Source: Paenibacillus terrae
GTDB lineage: Bacteria > Bacillota > Bacilli > Paenibacillales > Paenibacillaceae
Reading direction: 5' to 3'
NCBI RefSeq assembly: GCF_000943545.1
Contig: NZ_JTHP01000058.1
Location: 1 to 42,508, forward strand
Length of the DNA stretch: 42,508 nucleotides
The notes beneath the pieces were generated by a model that saw only the letters and a program-made list of their open reading frames with translations, ran no database searches and was not told where the DNA came from. Of this stretch, positions 16,998 to 25,283 are shown piece after piece. The position numbers and the translations under genes were made by a program. Every line of letters begins with the position of its first letter. Within the stretch, counting starts at the first letter, position 1.

Positions 16998-18822
16998 AGG
17001 CTTCCTCCCAATAGCGAGTCAGGAATCTGCGAAAATCTCCGGCATCCTTGACGTTCATCTGCTCACACATTTCTTCTGCGCTTTTGACTGTTAGAGGCTC
17101 GATTGCCATATATCTCCCATTCCGATATTCCATAACATGACGATAGCTATAACTCGACGCAGAGCTGGAGCCTGAATCTATATGATCGGAATCGTGCGGC
17201 ACACATTCTGTAATCCGTTCAATATATCGCCGTCCCTCAGCATCACGCTTGAGATGCACATCAAAGTTAATGACATGAACGACCTGTTCCTCAGCAATAC
17301 CTTCATGCTGAAACACTCCTGTTTTAAGCAGTGAATTACGAAGAGAGAACACAAGATCGCGAAAGGTTTTGGCGTGATGGGTAAAAATGGTGAACAGACT
17401 GGCAACCTGCGACATTTGAATCATCCATGCGGCTACCTCGTCACTCGCTACTTCACCAAGGATATTGACGGTTCCATCTGTCTTTTTCTGCAAATCGAGC
17501 CCTTGTTGCCCTGAAATATGATCCGTTTCCCGAAAGGTCAGAATGTTACGGCGGCTGTAAATGCTACGCAGATGCAGCTCAAAGGCCATTTCCTGCACAC
17601 GAAGCGTATACGAAGCGTAAATATGCTTGACCATCGCCATCAGCAACGTCGTTTTACCTGAACCTTGCGCTCCGGTGATTGCTGTGATGCGGCTGCCTTT
17701 CATTAAATAAGAAAGTAACTGTATCGGAAACTCGGCATTTTCTCCCTTAATTAATTGCCCAAGCGATGCGCTTTGAATATCAAATTTACGGACAAAGAAA
17801 GCCCACGATTCTGAAAAAGGAGGTCGTACCACAACAACCCGTGACCCATCCTTCATTTCGTTCACCTTATACCCATTTGCTTCGGAAAGCTGTCCCGGGT
17901 AATTGTATTTGTAAATATTTTGGCACACCCTTTTAAGCTCCCGCTCTGAACCGAAGGAAAGGAATGAAAGGTGAATGGTCTTGCCTTTATAAAAAATCCA
18001 TACACTCTCATAACCATTCGCTATCGGTTCAGATGTTGGTTCGAATGCATATTGATCCTGAGGCCAATCGGCCGATACAGGGATTCCGCCTTCCGGCACA
18101 CCGCTAACGCCCCCACTGACACCGTCGATCCGCTGGTCACGAATATCATCAATGACGGAAAAGCCTTTATAGTGCTGATAAATCCGCTGCACAATAATAT
18201 CTACCTTCTCCAGAAAGGAGAGAGGGCGATGCTCACAGTCATAGATATAGCGGATATCCTCTGCCGTGATATGATAGCTTCCATCCTCTTCATCTTGCTG
18301 CGAATATCTCATTTCCGCCAAATCATAAGTATCCAGCAAGCGAGACAGGGCATCGACACCAAACTTTTGCTGATATTGGTAAAATACAATTTCGAATTGG
18401 TCCTGTACGCTAAACAACTCTGGTCTGGAGAATGGCATAACGGTATCAACGATCTTTTCATTCAAGCCATAACCGTTAATCAGCAGCTCAGCCATCAAAT
18501 TTTTAACAAAACGTTTGTCTCCACTGCTGCCATTGGCACAGTCCTTTAACGCCCTGCGCAGTTCGGCCCTTTGATGGATACGCCGCCTGTATTCCTCCTC
18601 ATGTAATCCGGCATCCGCCATCTGACTATGACTTAGCTCGTGCAGCGCATTTTTGATATACTCCATCAGCACCTCCAATGTGGCATCTTCACTCTCTGGA
18701 GCTACTCGAATAGTTGAATGCCGCAAGCGAAGGCTTCCTCGGTATTTAACGATAACCAGTATGATACACAACAGAATGATGCAAGTAAGAATTAGCCCGT
18801 TGATCATTTGAGGGGAGAGCAT
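16987..18822 (-). CDS. TadA/CpaF-like secretion ATPase with an N-terminal membrane anchor
   Basis: 611 residues. The C-terminal half is a VirB11/TadA-type hexameric ATPase: Walker A GAQGSGKTT at 384-392, Walker B region TVNILGEVAS at 451-460 and a His box FTHHAKT at 480-486. The N-terminal domain (about 90-330) is the CpaF-type partner domain. A strongly hydrophobic stretch (residues 9-26) at the very N-terminus looks like a membrane anchor, which most TadA proteins lack. It should power pilin assembly or secretion through the TadB-TadC platform. The ATG follows the stop of the preceding gene without a gap. Confidence 0.85.
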   Translation of the reverse strand: MLSPQMINGLILTCIILLCIILVIVKYRGSLRLRHSTIRVAPESEDATLEVLMEYIKNALHELSHSQMADAGLHEEEYRRRIHQRAELRRALKDCANGSSGDKRFVKNLMAELLINGYGLNEKIVDTVMPFSRPELFSVQDQFEIVFYQYQQKFGVDALSRLLDTYDLAEMRYSQQDEEDGSYHITAEDIRYIYDCEHRPLSFLEKVDIIVQRIYQHYKGFSVIDDIRDQRIDGVSGGVSGVPEGGIPVSADWPQDQYAFEPTSEPIANGYESVWIFYKGKTIHLSFLSFGSERELKRVCQNIYKYNYPGQLSEANGYKVNEMKDGSRVVVVRPPFSESWAFFVRKFDIQSASLGQLIKGENAEFPIQLLSYLMKGSRITAITGAQGSGKTTLLMAMVKHIYASYTLRVQEMAFELHLRSIYSRRNILTFRETDHISGQQGLDLQKKTDGTVNILGEVASDEVAAWMIQMSQVASLFTIFTHHAKTFRDLVFSLRNSLLKTGVFQHEGIAEEQVVHVINFDVHLKRDAEGRRYIERITECVPHDSDHIDSGSSSASSYSYRHVMEYRNGRYMAIEPLTVKSAEEMCEQMNVKDAGDFRRFLTRYWEEAYES

Positions 18823-19680
18823 TTAAGCGCCCCTCTCCAAAGCCTTGAGCCGAAGATCGGACTCTGCCGCCTCCAGAATAGCCTTGCTAATCTGCCGTAT
18901 GCTCTGTGCCCATCCCACTGGCATAAAAAGCTTACGGTCCTTCTCTTTCCCGCTTCGTACATCCCGCTGCACATGACCTATCACGTCTCTGCGGTTCCAC
19001 GCATCCATAAATTCGGTGCTATAAGGAACGGTATGGAGTGCTCCCTTGTAGCCATATCTCCTGCGAATATTCGTCACATTTGCTTGAGAATGGACATCAT
19101 ATTTCCCAAGCACGATCAATAGCGGCAATTCCGAGTAAGTAGATAATGGAGACACAGATTCAAAGTAGGCATCCAGCTCCCTCATATTTTGAGTTAGCGA
19201 AAGAACCGCCAGCTTGGATCGCACACATGCTTCATGCTGTACAGCTCCCCATCCTGCTCCACTCCCTGCATCAACCAGCGTCAAATCATAATACTGATCC
19301 GCCGTATCCATCACTGCTCGTACAAGAGCAGAGGATAACAGGGGCGGAGCGGCTCCAAAGCTTGAGGTTCCCTCAAGCACATCGAGAGTCTGCTCCAGTA
19401 CAGGCGTCGTATAATTGCGAATATTTTCTCTGGATAATGTCCCTCGCAGAGCTAATCGTGCAAGAGCATCCCAACCTCCCTCCTGAAGCTGTAAGCTTGG
19501 ATTGTCCATCCGATGTTCTTGTATGGGAAATCCCGACTCAATCCCGCTATGTCTGCGCCCCAAATGGGTCAGCAGCAGTCGCCCTCTATAAAGATTACCT
19601 ATAGTAACAGCTATGGATGCCGCCAAAGAACTGCTTCCACTCGCTCCCTTAACCGGGCTCCAAAACAAAATGGTACTCAT
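18823..19680 (-). CDS. TadZ/CpaE-like MinD-family protein with a defective P-loop
   Basis: 285 residues. The N-terminus TILFWSPVKGASGSSSLAASIA occupies the place of the MinD/ParA deviant Walker A but lacks the GK(T/S) lysine before the serines. A Walker B-like LTLVDAGSGAG is near 145, and a typical LAVLSLTQNMRELD follows. Such proteins place Tad machinery at cell poles or septa; this copy may not hydrolyse ATP. The start at 19680 has GGAGAGGAGG upstream and overlaps the preceding stop codon in ATGA; the longer frame to 19755 is not needed. Confidence 0.7.
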   Translation of the reverse strand: MSTILFWSPVKGASGSSSLAASIAVTIGNLYRGRLLLTHLGRRHSGIESGFPIQEHRMDNPSLQLQEGGWDALARLALRGTLSRENIRNYTTPVLEQTLDVLEGTSSFGAAPPLLSSALVRAVMDTADQYYDLTLVDAGSGAGWGAVQHEACVRSKLAVLSLTQNMRELDAYFESVSPLSTYSELPLLIVLGKYDVHSQANVTNIRRRYGYKGALHTVPYSTEFMDAWNRRDVIGHVQRDVRSGKEKDRKLFMPVGWAQSIRQISKAILEAAESDLRLKALERGA

Positions 19681-20390
19681 GCTTTCCTCCTCTCCGCACG
19701 CTTTAACGCATGACGGCTCTCTTTGGGTTCCCAACCCATTAATTCTCCAATACAACGACTCAGTTCTTTCTTATACATTCTGGACAATGGCTTAAGCTTC
19801 AGCTGTTGTTTGTGCTCATTTTCCAGCTTCAGGGCAAGATGCCCTTCATCCCATGGCAGTATATACGGCTCCTGCTGCCAAGAGGCCGGAAAGCGGTTCA
19901 TGTATTCCCACAAATACGGCTCCTCCACGCCACAATCTACAGCCTGTATAAATAACTTGTGAAATACAAGATTCTTCGGAAATTCAGGTTGACTAAACAA
20001 ACGCTCAAGCCACACCTGTCCGTTGTCCATTAACATCCGGCTATAGTCACTGACCCAAACCCGCTGTTCTGCCTCTTGCCAAACAGATACGGGGAAGAAA
20101 TCAGGTGACTCTACATCCAGAATAACAATGTCATAAGTCAAACCTGCTTTCCGATCAGCCATCATAGCGATATGCAGATCATCCCAAGATGTAAAACCCG
20201 TGGCGACATCAAAATCGCCAAACTGCACAATGGGAAGTGGTTTGTCGAGCATCCCTATGCTGTATCGATACTGTCCTCGCAGCGTAGCATCCACAAGTAA
20301 TACCTGTTGACCGGATGCTGCCAATATACTGCTGATGTATAACAAGGTATCGCTTTTATCACATAGCCCGGCAAATATCCAAGTTTTCAT
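19677..20390 (-). CDS. Second TadZ/CpaE-like protein, P-loop degenerate
   Basis: 237 residues. The beginning WIFAGLCDKSDTLLYISSILA followed by VLLVDATLRGQYRYS resembles a MinD/ParA core, with CDKSDT where KGGVGKT would be, and the Walker B position is IVILDVESPD. The loss of glycines makes nucleotide binding doubtful. The C-terminal third is basic (KKELSR, HALKRAERRK). It is encoded between the SAF-domain protein and the other TadZ-like protein, overlapping the latter by four bases, so both are likely made together and may form a heteromer. Confidence 0.6.
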   Translation of the reverse strand: MKTWIFAGLCDKSDTLLYISSILAASGQQVLLVDATLRGQYRYSIGMLDKPLPIVQFGDFDVATGFTSWDDLHIAMMADRKAGLTYDIVILDVESPDFFPVSVWQEAEQRVWVSDYSRMLMDNGQVWLERLFSQPEFPKNLVFHKLFIQAVDCGVEEPYLWEYMNRFPASWQQEPYILPWDEGHLALKLENEHKQQLKLKPLSRMYKKELSRCIGELMGWEPKESRHALKRAERRKA

Positions 20391-20412
20391 ACGTTTGTCC
20401 CTTTTCTCTGAT

Positions 20413-21399
20413 TTATTTACTATATGGATCAGAGCTTCCGCTCTGCGTCAAGATATCTGCTTGTTCTTTGGCATCCTGTCCGTTTTCAAATCCGTCCCCT
20501 GTACCTGTGTTCTCATTCAAAGCTCCACCTGAATTCGCTCCCGCATGCTGTGCCGCAACTTCCTCACTCAGGCTCCTTTCTATAGGTGTCGATATAACAT
20601 TGTTTGACGCACTAAGTGCATTTTCAAGAGAACCACGCAACTGCTTGGTCAGCTTTTGTTCAGCAACGCGAATCAAATTAGGATCACTATTCATTAACTC
20701 TATCACCTTCGAATTGGGTGGATATGTTGGAATCGCCTTCGGCTGGAATTGCGAATCGACATAGGTTAATGCATAGATAGATGCTTTATGCAGATAGGCG
20801 TCAACAATCCCACTCGAAAGCGATAATATCTCCTGCTCATTCAACGTAACCCAGATGACCGGACCTTCCAGCTTGGAAATTTTCTTTTTGGCTAGCAGAA
20901 TATAATCCTGGCCCGTTGGAAATTGAATACGAATATCTACTTCGTCTCCGGCTTTGAGGCTGTTTGGGAGGACCACCACCTTCAGCTCCCGATTACGTAA
21001 GTCTTTAGATGTAGGTTCTTTGGCAGTAATCATAGCTGATGTAAGCACGGACCCTTTTTTCAGCTCAATTTTAGCCGTGGTGCCGGAAGCTTCATTTTTA
21101 CCCGAAACCAAATTGGCTGGAGCCTGAGAGCCAGGAACCGTGATTCCCTTCAAATCACTAGGCGTAATCTGTTCACCCGGAGAAATGTCACGAACAACAA
21201 TCCAGCCCTTTTTCGCGGTTCGTTGTTCTTGCTCATAACCTTTCCATTTTTGTGCTGCCTCTGCTTCGGCCTGTTTCCTGACATCATTTAATTGATGGGT
21301 GTTAATTATAAGGTAGCTCGCGAAGACAACGCCAACAATACCCGCACCAATACAACCAGCGTAAAGCTTTTGCTTACTGCTTTTTCTTAGCTTGGACAC
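20413..21399 (-). CDS. SAF-domain protein, CpaB/RcpC-like
   Basis: 328 residues from a GTG at 21399 with GGGGAG seven bases upstream. One transmembrane helix (about 13-31) is followed by a coiled-coil-like stretch (QAEAEAAQKWKGYEQEQ) and a SAF domain (about 65-130: GWIVVRDISPGEQITPSDL and LKKGSVLTSAMI). In Gram-negative Tad systems CpaB/RcpC works in the periplasm with the secretin; there is no secretin here, so in this Gram-positive it probably binds peptidoglycan or the pilus on the outer face. The C-terminal 60 residues are Gly/Ser/Asn-rich and look disordered. Confidence 0.75.
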   Translation of the reverse strand: MSKLRKSSKQKLYAGCIGAGIVGVVFASYLIINTHQLNDVRKQAEAEAAQKWKGYEQEQRTAKKGWIVVRDISPGEQITPSDLKGITVPGSQAPANLVSGKNEASGTTAKIELKKGSVLTSAMITAKEPTSKDLRNRELKVVVLPNSLKAGDEVDIRIQFPTGQDYILLAKKKISKLEGPVIWVTLNEQEILSLSSGIVDAYLHKASIYALTYVDSQFQPKAIPTYPPNSKVIELMNSDPNLIRVAEQKLTKQLRGSLENALSASNNVISTPIERSLSEEVAAQHAGANSGGALNENTGTGDGFENGQDAKEQADILTQSGSSDPYSK

Positions 21400-21437
21400 A
21401 CAACTTCTCCCCTGCCTTTTTGATATATACCTTTTAT

Positions 21438-22931
21438 CTAGCGGTGACTGCGTTTGAGGAATCCGAAGCGTTTCTTTCGGGTATCGGGAATGGCCCCACG
21501 AAACATCTCATCCAGCACCTGATCCATCTCTTCTTCCTGCTCAAATGGATCGGAATGGAACGGTAAAGCAAATACTTGGTCGTGATCTAATTCCTTACGT
21601 AGCCTGCGTACAGCCTCCGATGCTGCCAGCGGCAAGCAGTAATTCCATTTATGCTGTGGGTGGCGCTGAAGTGAGCGGGACAGCCCGGCTATATCCTGAA
21701 TTCTCCACTCGGCTCCAGAACCGACCACTAGCGGGTAATCCGCTCTCAAAAATTCTTCCAGCCGCTCATTGTCCTGCCCACTCCCCAAATCAAGCACGAT
21801 AAATTGGTAAGAGCCACCCAGTAACGCAATGACATCCGCACGGGATGTTTGCCGCCAATAATGTACTCCATCTACCTCAAAGCGCCGACTTGAACTCGCT
21901 CGCCCAACGGGTACTCCGTTTACCACTTCTTGAAGCCGGGCAAATGCTTTGGCTGTACTATGCAGTTCGACCAAAGCCACTGAACGGGACCTTCGTGCCA
22001 GATAGTGGCTCACCGCAATCGCTGTGTGCGTTGCACCGGAACCAGAAGACACGCCCAGCACAGCTACAACCCTTGTACCTCCATATTCGATAGAAGCATC
22101 GCCAACGGACACTCCTTGTTGAGCTGACTGAAAATCTGCACTGCGTCGAAGCTCCCCAATCACCTCTCCGGCAGACTGAAATCGCTCCCCTGGATGATGA
22201 CGCAGCAGCTTACGAATCACCGGGATCAAATGACGAGGTAATTCTCCACGAATATATCCTTCTACTCCGGCCGTCCACTCGCTATATTTGCCACCTGTAC
22301 AGAGATACAACAACAACGCTCCCAAACTGTACAAGTCCGAGCGGGCATCCGTTTGGCCTGCTCCATATTGCTCCGGGGCTGCGAAGCCCACTGTGCCCAG
22401 CTTTACCGTATCCTGATTCATCTCAGCCTTATAGCTCCGCGCTATGCCAAAATCAATCAGCTTAAATTCCATTTCCGGTGTCAGCATAATATTCGTTGGT
22501 TTCAGATCCCGGTAGATGACAGGGGACTGGCGAGTGTGCAAGTAATCCAGCACATCCAGCAACTGCAAAGCTAATGGAACAATTTGCTCCTGCGGAATAT
22601 GGCCTTGGTAACCCTTCATATACGCTTCCAGTGTAATTCCTTCAATATAGTCCATAACCAGATATACCGCCCCGGATGGCGGATGCTCGAAGAAGTCAAC
22701 AATTCCCGGTAATCGTGGGTGGCTCAGCGAAATCAGCATCTCAGCCTCCGCGCGTACAAGCTTCATCATTTGCGGGTCGGCAACGGACTCCTTCACAGCC
22801 CATTGCTTACCTGGCAGCTTCAGATCCTCTGCCATAAACACGCTACTCATCCCTCCCGTACCCAATGTGCGGACAATCCGGTAACGCTCACCCACAACCG
22901 AACCGTATTCCAAATACGATTGTTTTTTCAT
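21438..22931 (-). CDS. Ser/Thr protein kinase fused to a MinD-like domain, first gene of the Tad-like operon
   Basis: 497 residues. A Hanks-type kinase domain covers about 11-265: glycine loop GTGGMSSV, ATP-binding Lys47 (WAVKE), catalytic loop YRDLKPTN with Asp142, and IDFG with Asp160. All catalytic residues are kept, so it should be active. From about residue 287 a MinD/TadZ-like domain follows: VVAVLGVSSGSGATHTAIAVSHYLA in the P-loop position (no Lys), ALVELH, and FIVLDLGSG as Walker B. There is no membrane segment or PASTA repeat, so it is cytoplasmic. AAAGGAGG precedes the ATG at 22931. The fusion suggests phosphorylation controls positioning or assembly of the machine. Confidence 0.85.
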   Translation of the reverse strand: MKKQSYLEYGSVVGERYRIVRTLGTGGMSSVFMAEDLKLPGKQWAVKESVADPQMMKLVRAEAEMLISLSHPRLPGIVDFFEHPPSGAVYLVMDYIEGITLEAYMKGYQGHIPQEQIVPLALQLLDVLDYLHTRQSPVIYRDLKPTNIMLTPEMEFKLIDFGIARSYKAEMNQDTVKLGTVGFAAPEQYGAGQTDARSDLYSLGALLLYLCTGGKYSEWTAGVEGYIRGELPRHLIPVIRKLLRHHPGERFQSAGEVIGELRRSADFQSAQQGVSVGDASIEYGGTRVVAVLGVSSGSGATHTAIAVSHYLARRSRSVALVELHSTAKAFARLQEVVNGVPVGRASSSRRFEVDGVHYWRQTSRADVIALLGGSYQFIVLDLGSGQDNERLEEFLRADYPLVVGSGAEWRIQDIAGLSRSLQRHPQHKWNYCLPLAASEAVRRLRKELDHDQVFALPFHSDPFEQEEEMDQVLDEMFRGAIPDTRKKRFGFLKRSHR

Positions 22932-22964
22932 CTCTCTTGCCTCCTTTCTATAAGCAAACAACAC

Positions 22965-23041
22965 AAAAAAGGGAAAGCCTACCGCAAAAACACAATCTTC
23001 ATGTCACCATGAAAACGATGTTCGCGGGATGCTTTCCCTTT
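22965..23041 (-). promoter_or_regulatory. Long terminator-like hairpin in the leader of the kinase/Tad operon
   Basis: On the minus strand an outer 11-base-pair stem AAAGGGAAAGC/GCTTTCCCTTT encloses a CCGC/GCGG stem and a TTCATG/CATGAA hairpin capped by GTGA, and T6 follows. It lies between the apparent promoter (23084-23113) and the kinase ribosome binding site. It could simply terminate the methyltransferase gene upstream, but because the promoter sits inside it, transcripts of the operon must read through it. It does not match a riboswitch class that I recognise. Confidence 0.6.
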
Positions 23042-23083
23042 ATTTAAACGTGGTTATTATATTTTAAGGAACAATTTGGGTTT

Positions 23084-23113
23084 ATTATATAGCACACCTA
23101 TACCGATTGTAAA
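23084..23113 (-). promoter_or_regulatory. Sigma-A-type promoter of the kinase/Tad operon
   Basis: On the minus strand TTTACA (23113-23108) and a perfect TATAAT (23089-23084) are separated by 18 bases. The predicted transcript has a leader of about 145 bases that contains the long hairpin. Confidence 0.55.
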
Positions 23114-23116
23114 GCA

Positions 23117-24175
23117 TTATTTTCCATACTTGATCATATACAATGTAATCTCATCCCGGTTATGGAATAGCTGCTTGGCCCGCTGGATCTGCATGCCGGA
23201 CTGCTCGAACGAAGCGATCACATCATGAATAAGCGCCAAAGGCTTTTTATGCATTAGCTTGACCGTTACGATGGCAGTACCGCCGCTGCGTAAACTATAC
23301 AGCAAATCAGTGACAAGCCTTGCCATCTGCTTTGGACTCCAACTCATATCACAGACCAGCAGATCAAATGTATTTTCTTTGAATTTGACCTCACTCGCAT
23401 TTTTACGCAAAAAAGTCAGATTGGCATACTTCATCAACGAAGGCTCCATCTTTGCCGGATCAACCGCCGTTACTTTGAGTCCACGCTCCAGCAAAAAGGA
23501 AGTCCATCCACCCGGCGCCGCCCCGATATCCAGTCCTTGATGAAAAGCGCTAAAATCAATGCCAAACGTCGCTTCTGCTTCCAGCAGCTTGAATTTGGCA
23601 CGAGAGATTTGCCCGTCCTCTTTTTGAAAACGAACTGCGCCTCCGCTCCAATCCGATAGATTATCCTGAGGATGCGACACACCTGCATACCATGTATCCG
23701 TATCCGCAAAAACGGACACAATAACCTCTGCTCCCTGCACCGTAAGCTCCATAGGAAGATCACTTAATTGCTCACTTAAAGCCTGCTTGAGCGCACCTGC
23801 GCTTTCAGCCCAACTACTGTCAGCTCCTTTGCGCACCTGCAAAGAAACGCGCTGATCTATCAGTTCTCGGCGGTTACGGATAAAAGCAACCAAACGCTCC
23901 AGCACCTGAGCCAAATCCGTACCTTCCTCCTGAAAATGCACAGGAAATAAGTGACGCAAAAACATTGGCGGCTGACCCGTAATCGTTCCCACAGCCTCAC
24001 TTGCATCCGCAGGTAATGTAGCCAGAAAAATTTCACCAGGTAAAAGTATTGTGCTTTTCACCGAGCCAAACATTCTTCTAAGCTCTTCCTGGGCATAGGG
24101 TGCAAAACCATGGTTGGCCGTGCAAACAAATCTTGACGATGACAAAGCGGTTCCACCCTGTTCATCTGTACTCAT
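23117..24175 (-). CDS. RlmM-like SAM-dependent rRNA 2'-O-methyltransferase
   Basis: 352 residues. An N-terminal region (about 1-175) with a THUMP-like part precedes an FtsJ/RrmJ-type methyltransferase domain with SAM loop LDIGAAPGGWTSFL (215-228). The K-D-K-E set of 2'-O-methyltransferases can be placed at about Lys194, Asp276 (CDMSW), Lys306 (TVKLMHK) and a Glu in RDEITLY. RlmM of E. coli methylates C2498 of 23S rRNA; a similar target is likely but not shown here. The ATG at 24175 follows GGAGG; an earlier start at 24265 would overlap the ABC gene. There is no strong terminator before the next promoter other than the long hairpin. Confidence 0.8.
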   Translation of the reverse strand: MSTDEQGGTALSSSRFVCTANHGFAPYAQEELRRMFGSVKSTILLPGEIFLATLPADASEAVGTITGQPPMFLRHLFPVHFQEEGTDLAQVLERLVAFIRNRRELIDQRVSLQVRKGADSSWAESAGALKQALSEQLSDLPMELTVQGAEVIVSVFADTDTWYAGVSHPQDNLSDWSGGAVRFQKEDGQISRAKFKLLEAEATFGIDFSAFHQGLDIGAAPGGWTSFLLERGLKVTAVDPAKMEPSLMKYANLTFLRKNASEVKFKENTFDLLVCDMSWSPKQMARLVTDLLYSLRSGGTAIVTVKLMHKKPLALIHDVIASFEQSGMQIQRAKQLFHNRDEITLYMIKYGK

Positions 24176-24197
24176 ATATATTTCCTCCAAAATAACG

Positions 24198-24972
24198 TTA
24201 TCCTCCAGTGCACACCCGAATCCAGGGACGGTCTCCATCCCAATCCAGCTCAACTGGAACTTCATAGGTATGCATAATCAATTCTTTCGTTAAAACCTCT
24301 TTTTTCGGTCCGGCTGCTGCCACCTTGCCATCACGAATAAGTGCCACATGGGTAAAGAGGGGAACTATCTCCTCAATATGGTGGGTTACATAGACCACTG
24401 ACAAATCCCGCTTGCGAAGCCGATCAATTTCAACCAGCATTTTTTCCCGTTCAAATAGATCCAGTCCCGCGCAAGGCTCGTCCATAATCAGCAAACGAGG
24501 CTCCGCCATCAACGAACGAGCGAGCATTACCTTTTTGCGTTCCCCCTGAGATAAAGTACCCAACGGATGATTCATCAGCGCACCTAAATTCATCCCCTCC
24601 AGCAGAGATACGGCTTTTTCCTTTGTCTCTGTCGGAATCTCCTGATAAAAACGCAAAAAAGCATACGCTCCAGTAGCAACTACTTCCCATACCGGATCTT
24701 TTAAAGCCAATTTTTCCAGCAACGTCTGGCTGATATATCCAATCTGCTTGCGTACTTCCCGTACGTCACATTGACCATATGTTTGCCCAAGCAACTTTGA
24801 CCGTTCCGCGACTTGGAAACATATAGCCTGTCATCATTTCCAGCAATGTTGTTTTACCAGAGCCGTTACGCCCCAGAATGGCCCAGTGCTCATTTACCCG
24901 TATTTCAAGATTCACATCGTCCAATATTCGGCTTTCTTCCCGCTGCAATGTGATGTTCTTCATGGATATCAT
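24198..24972 (-). pseudogene. ABC transporter ATPase (YlmA-like), interrupted by a frameshift
   Basis: Two overlapping frames together make one ABC ATPase of about 258 residues. The first (24972 down to about 24790) has MISMKNITLQREESRILDDV and Walker A GRNGSGKTT. The second continues at LGQTYGQCDVREVRKQIGYISQ with signature LSQGE, Walker B LLIMDEP and the switch His in VTHH. The break lies near 24789-24796, where GTCAAAGTTGCTTGGG has one base too many for continuous reading. The last four bases of the thioredoxin-like gene overlap the start. It may be a true pseudogene, a sequencing error or, less likely, programmed frameshifting. No permease gene is adjacent, as for YlmA. Confidence 0.85.
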
Positions 24973-25283
24973 TCCACCACGCTCCTTATCCTGCTCAGCA
25001 AGTGTTCCACAGATTCCATTTTGTAGATGATTTCAGGACTTCCGTTCTCACCGTTATATAAAAGAAGCGCAGGAACACTGGAAATCCGGTGCTCCTGTAC
25101 CAGTTCAGGAATATAGTTAATGTTGCTTTGCACCACGACTCCTTCGGGGAGCAAATGCTCTGCCACTTCCAGCATCCGCCGGGCAGCCGCGCAGGTTCCG
25201 CACATGGGAGTGTACACAAACAAAGCCAGCTTGCACCCCTCCCATATGGCGCGACTCACCTCCTTTTGTCCCAACTCCTTCAT
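24969..25283 (-). CDS. Thioredoxin-like protein
   Basis: 104 residues with a thioredoxin fold. The redox motif is MCGTC (Cys28, Cys31), and a cis-proline is present in SSVPALLLY. It is cytoplasmic, without a signal peptide. The CGTC motif, unlike the CGPC of main thioredoxins, is seen in small auxiliary family members. It overlaps the small receiver-like gene upstream and the ABC ATPase gene downstream by four bases each, so the three are translationally coupled. A role in redox control of the ABC partner is only a guess. Confidence 0.8.
   Translation of the reverse strand: MKELGQKEVSRAIWEGCKLALFVYTPMCGTCAAARRMLEVAEHLLPEGVVVQSNINYIPELVQEHRISSVPALLLYNGENGSPEIIYKMESVEHLLSRIRSVVE

Noticed and set aside
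22965..23041. A c-di-GMP (GEMM) or other known riboswitch in the kinase leader
   Set aside because: I looked for the conserved GEMM-I, c-di-GMP-II, fluoride and SAM aptamer cores and did not find them; the element is described only as a hairpin.
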